A stretch of DNA of 64,000 nucleotides from JAHJQZ01 sp963675235 (GTDB taxonomy: Bacteria > Pseudomonadota > Alphaproteobacteria > Rhizobiales > Devosiaceae). Positions 63,915 to 64,000 of this stretch are shown here, piece by piece; within the stretch, counting starts at the first letter, position 1; each line of letters opens with the position of its first letter. The DNA is taken from the NCBI GenBank assembly GCA_963675235.2, contig CAXXFU010000004.1:1054001-1118000 (forward strand), given 5' to 3'. Both the position numbers and the translations under genes were made by a program. Under the pieces are notes generated by a model. The model did no database searches. It saw only the letters and a program-made list of their open reading frames with translations, and had not been told where the DNA came from.

Positions 63915-64000
63915 TCAGATCTCGGCCTGATCGAACCATTCGTTGTATTCGCTGCCGATGAGCTTGCCATCCTCGCGCCGGGCGAAAACCACGTTGCACA
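63915..64000 (-). CDS. C-terminal end of an unidentified protein (cut by window edge)
   Basis: The minus-strand frame ending at the TGA 63915-63917 encodes CNVVFARREDGKLIGSEYNE then WFDQAEI before the stop. The codon use and residue pattern look like real coding sequence, unlike the two overlapping frames. Too little is present to name a family. Confidence 0.55.
   Translation of the reverse strand, partial: CNVVFARREDGKLIGSEYNEWFDQAEI

Overview
The window is high-GC chromosomal DNA from an alphaproteobacterium, almost certainly of the order Hyphomicrobiales (Rhizobiales). Three things point there. The housekeeping order mutS-glnD-murJ-trpS-usp-nfu-tsaB-rimI-plsC-miaB-phoH-ybeY-corC-lnt-metK-trmB and rimP-nusA-ylxR-infB-rbfA-truB is the rhizobial one. 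Signature genes such as mmcB and the cold-shock/DUF1294 fusion are present. Several intergenic palindromic repeat families look like those scattered through rhizobial genomes. I cannot assign the genus. I found no rRNA, tRNA, CRISPR array, prophage or classical insertion sequence.

Layout. 0-15 kb: a complete reductive pyrimidine catabolism locus. PreT/PreA (13.1-14.5 and 11.4-12.7 kb, with an unknown membrane protein between them) reduce uracil or thymine. Dihydropyrimidinase opens the ring, two unrelated candidate amidohydrolases release beta-alanine, an omega-amino-acid transaminase makes malonate semialdehyde, and MmsA converts it to acetyl-CoA. A RutR-type TetR regulator is divergent from the main operon. 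Sites matching the RutR operator TTGACCAnnTGGTCAA lie before all three transcription units, including an ABC transporter operon cut by the window edge. A DUF559 nuclease gene framed by inverted palindromic repeats has been inserted into the operon before hydA.

14.7-18.2 kb: small accessory genes (RlpA-like protein, degenerate receiver protein, dCMP deaminase, MFS transporter, MmcB). 18.3-25.4 kb: the truB-rbfA-infB-ylxR-nusA-rimP translation/transcription operon. 25.6-28.1 kb: an insertion of panE, a small exported protein and an HxlR regulator. 28.2-51.5 kb: the long housekeeping backbone from trmB to mutS plus metY, interrupted by a GlxA-type regulator and a divergent cysteine hydrolase. 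Fur and the XRE regulator that I expect in this neighbourhood are absent. 51.8-57.8 kb: xyloside/xylose utilisation (GH43 xylosidase, xylulokinase, LacI regulator, aldose epimerase) with a shared candidate operator. 57.8-64 kb: cold-shock/DUF1294 protein, YifB/ComM ATPase, PAN-domain exported protein, GH25 lipoprotein, cyclopropane fatty acid synthase and a 32-residue basic protein.

Sequence quality: five apparent single-base frameshifts hit essential or conserved genes (ylxR, infB twice, rimP, glnD). Three sit in homopolymer runs, and restoring one base each gives full-length family members. They are most likely sequencing errors, so the genes are annotated as single reading units.
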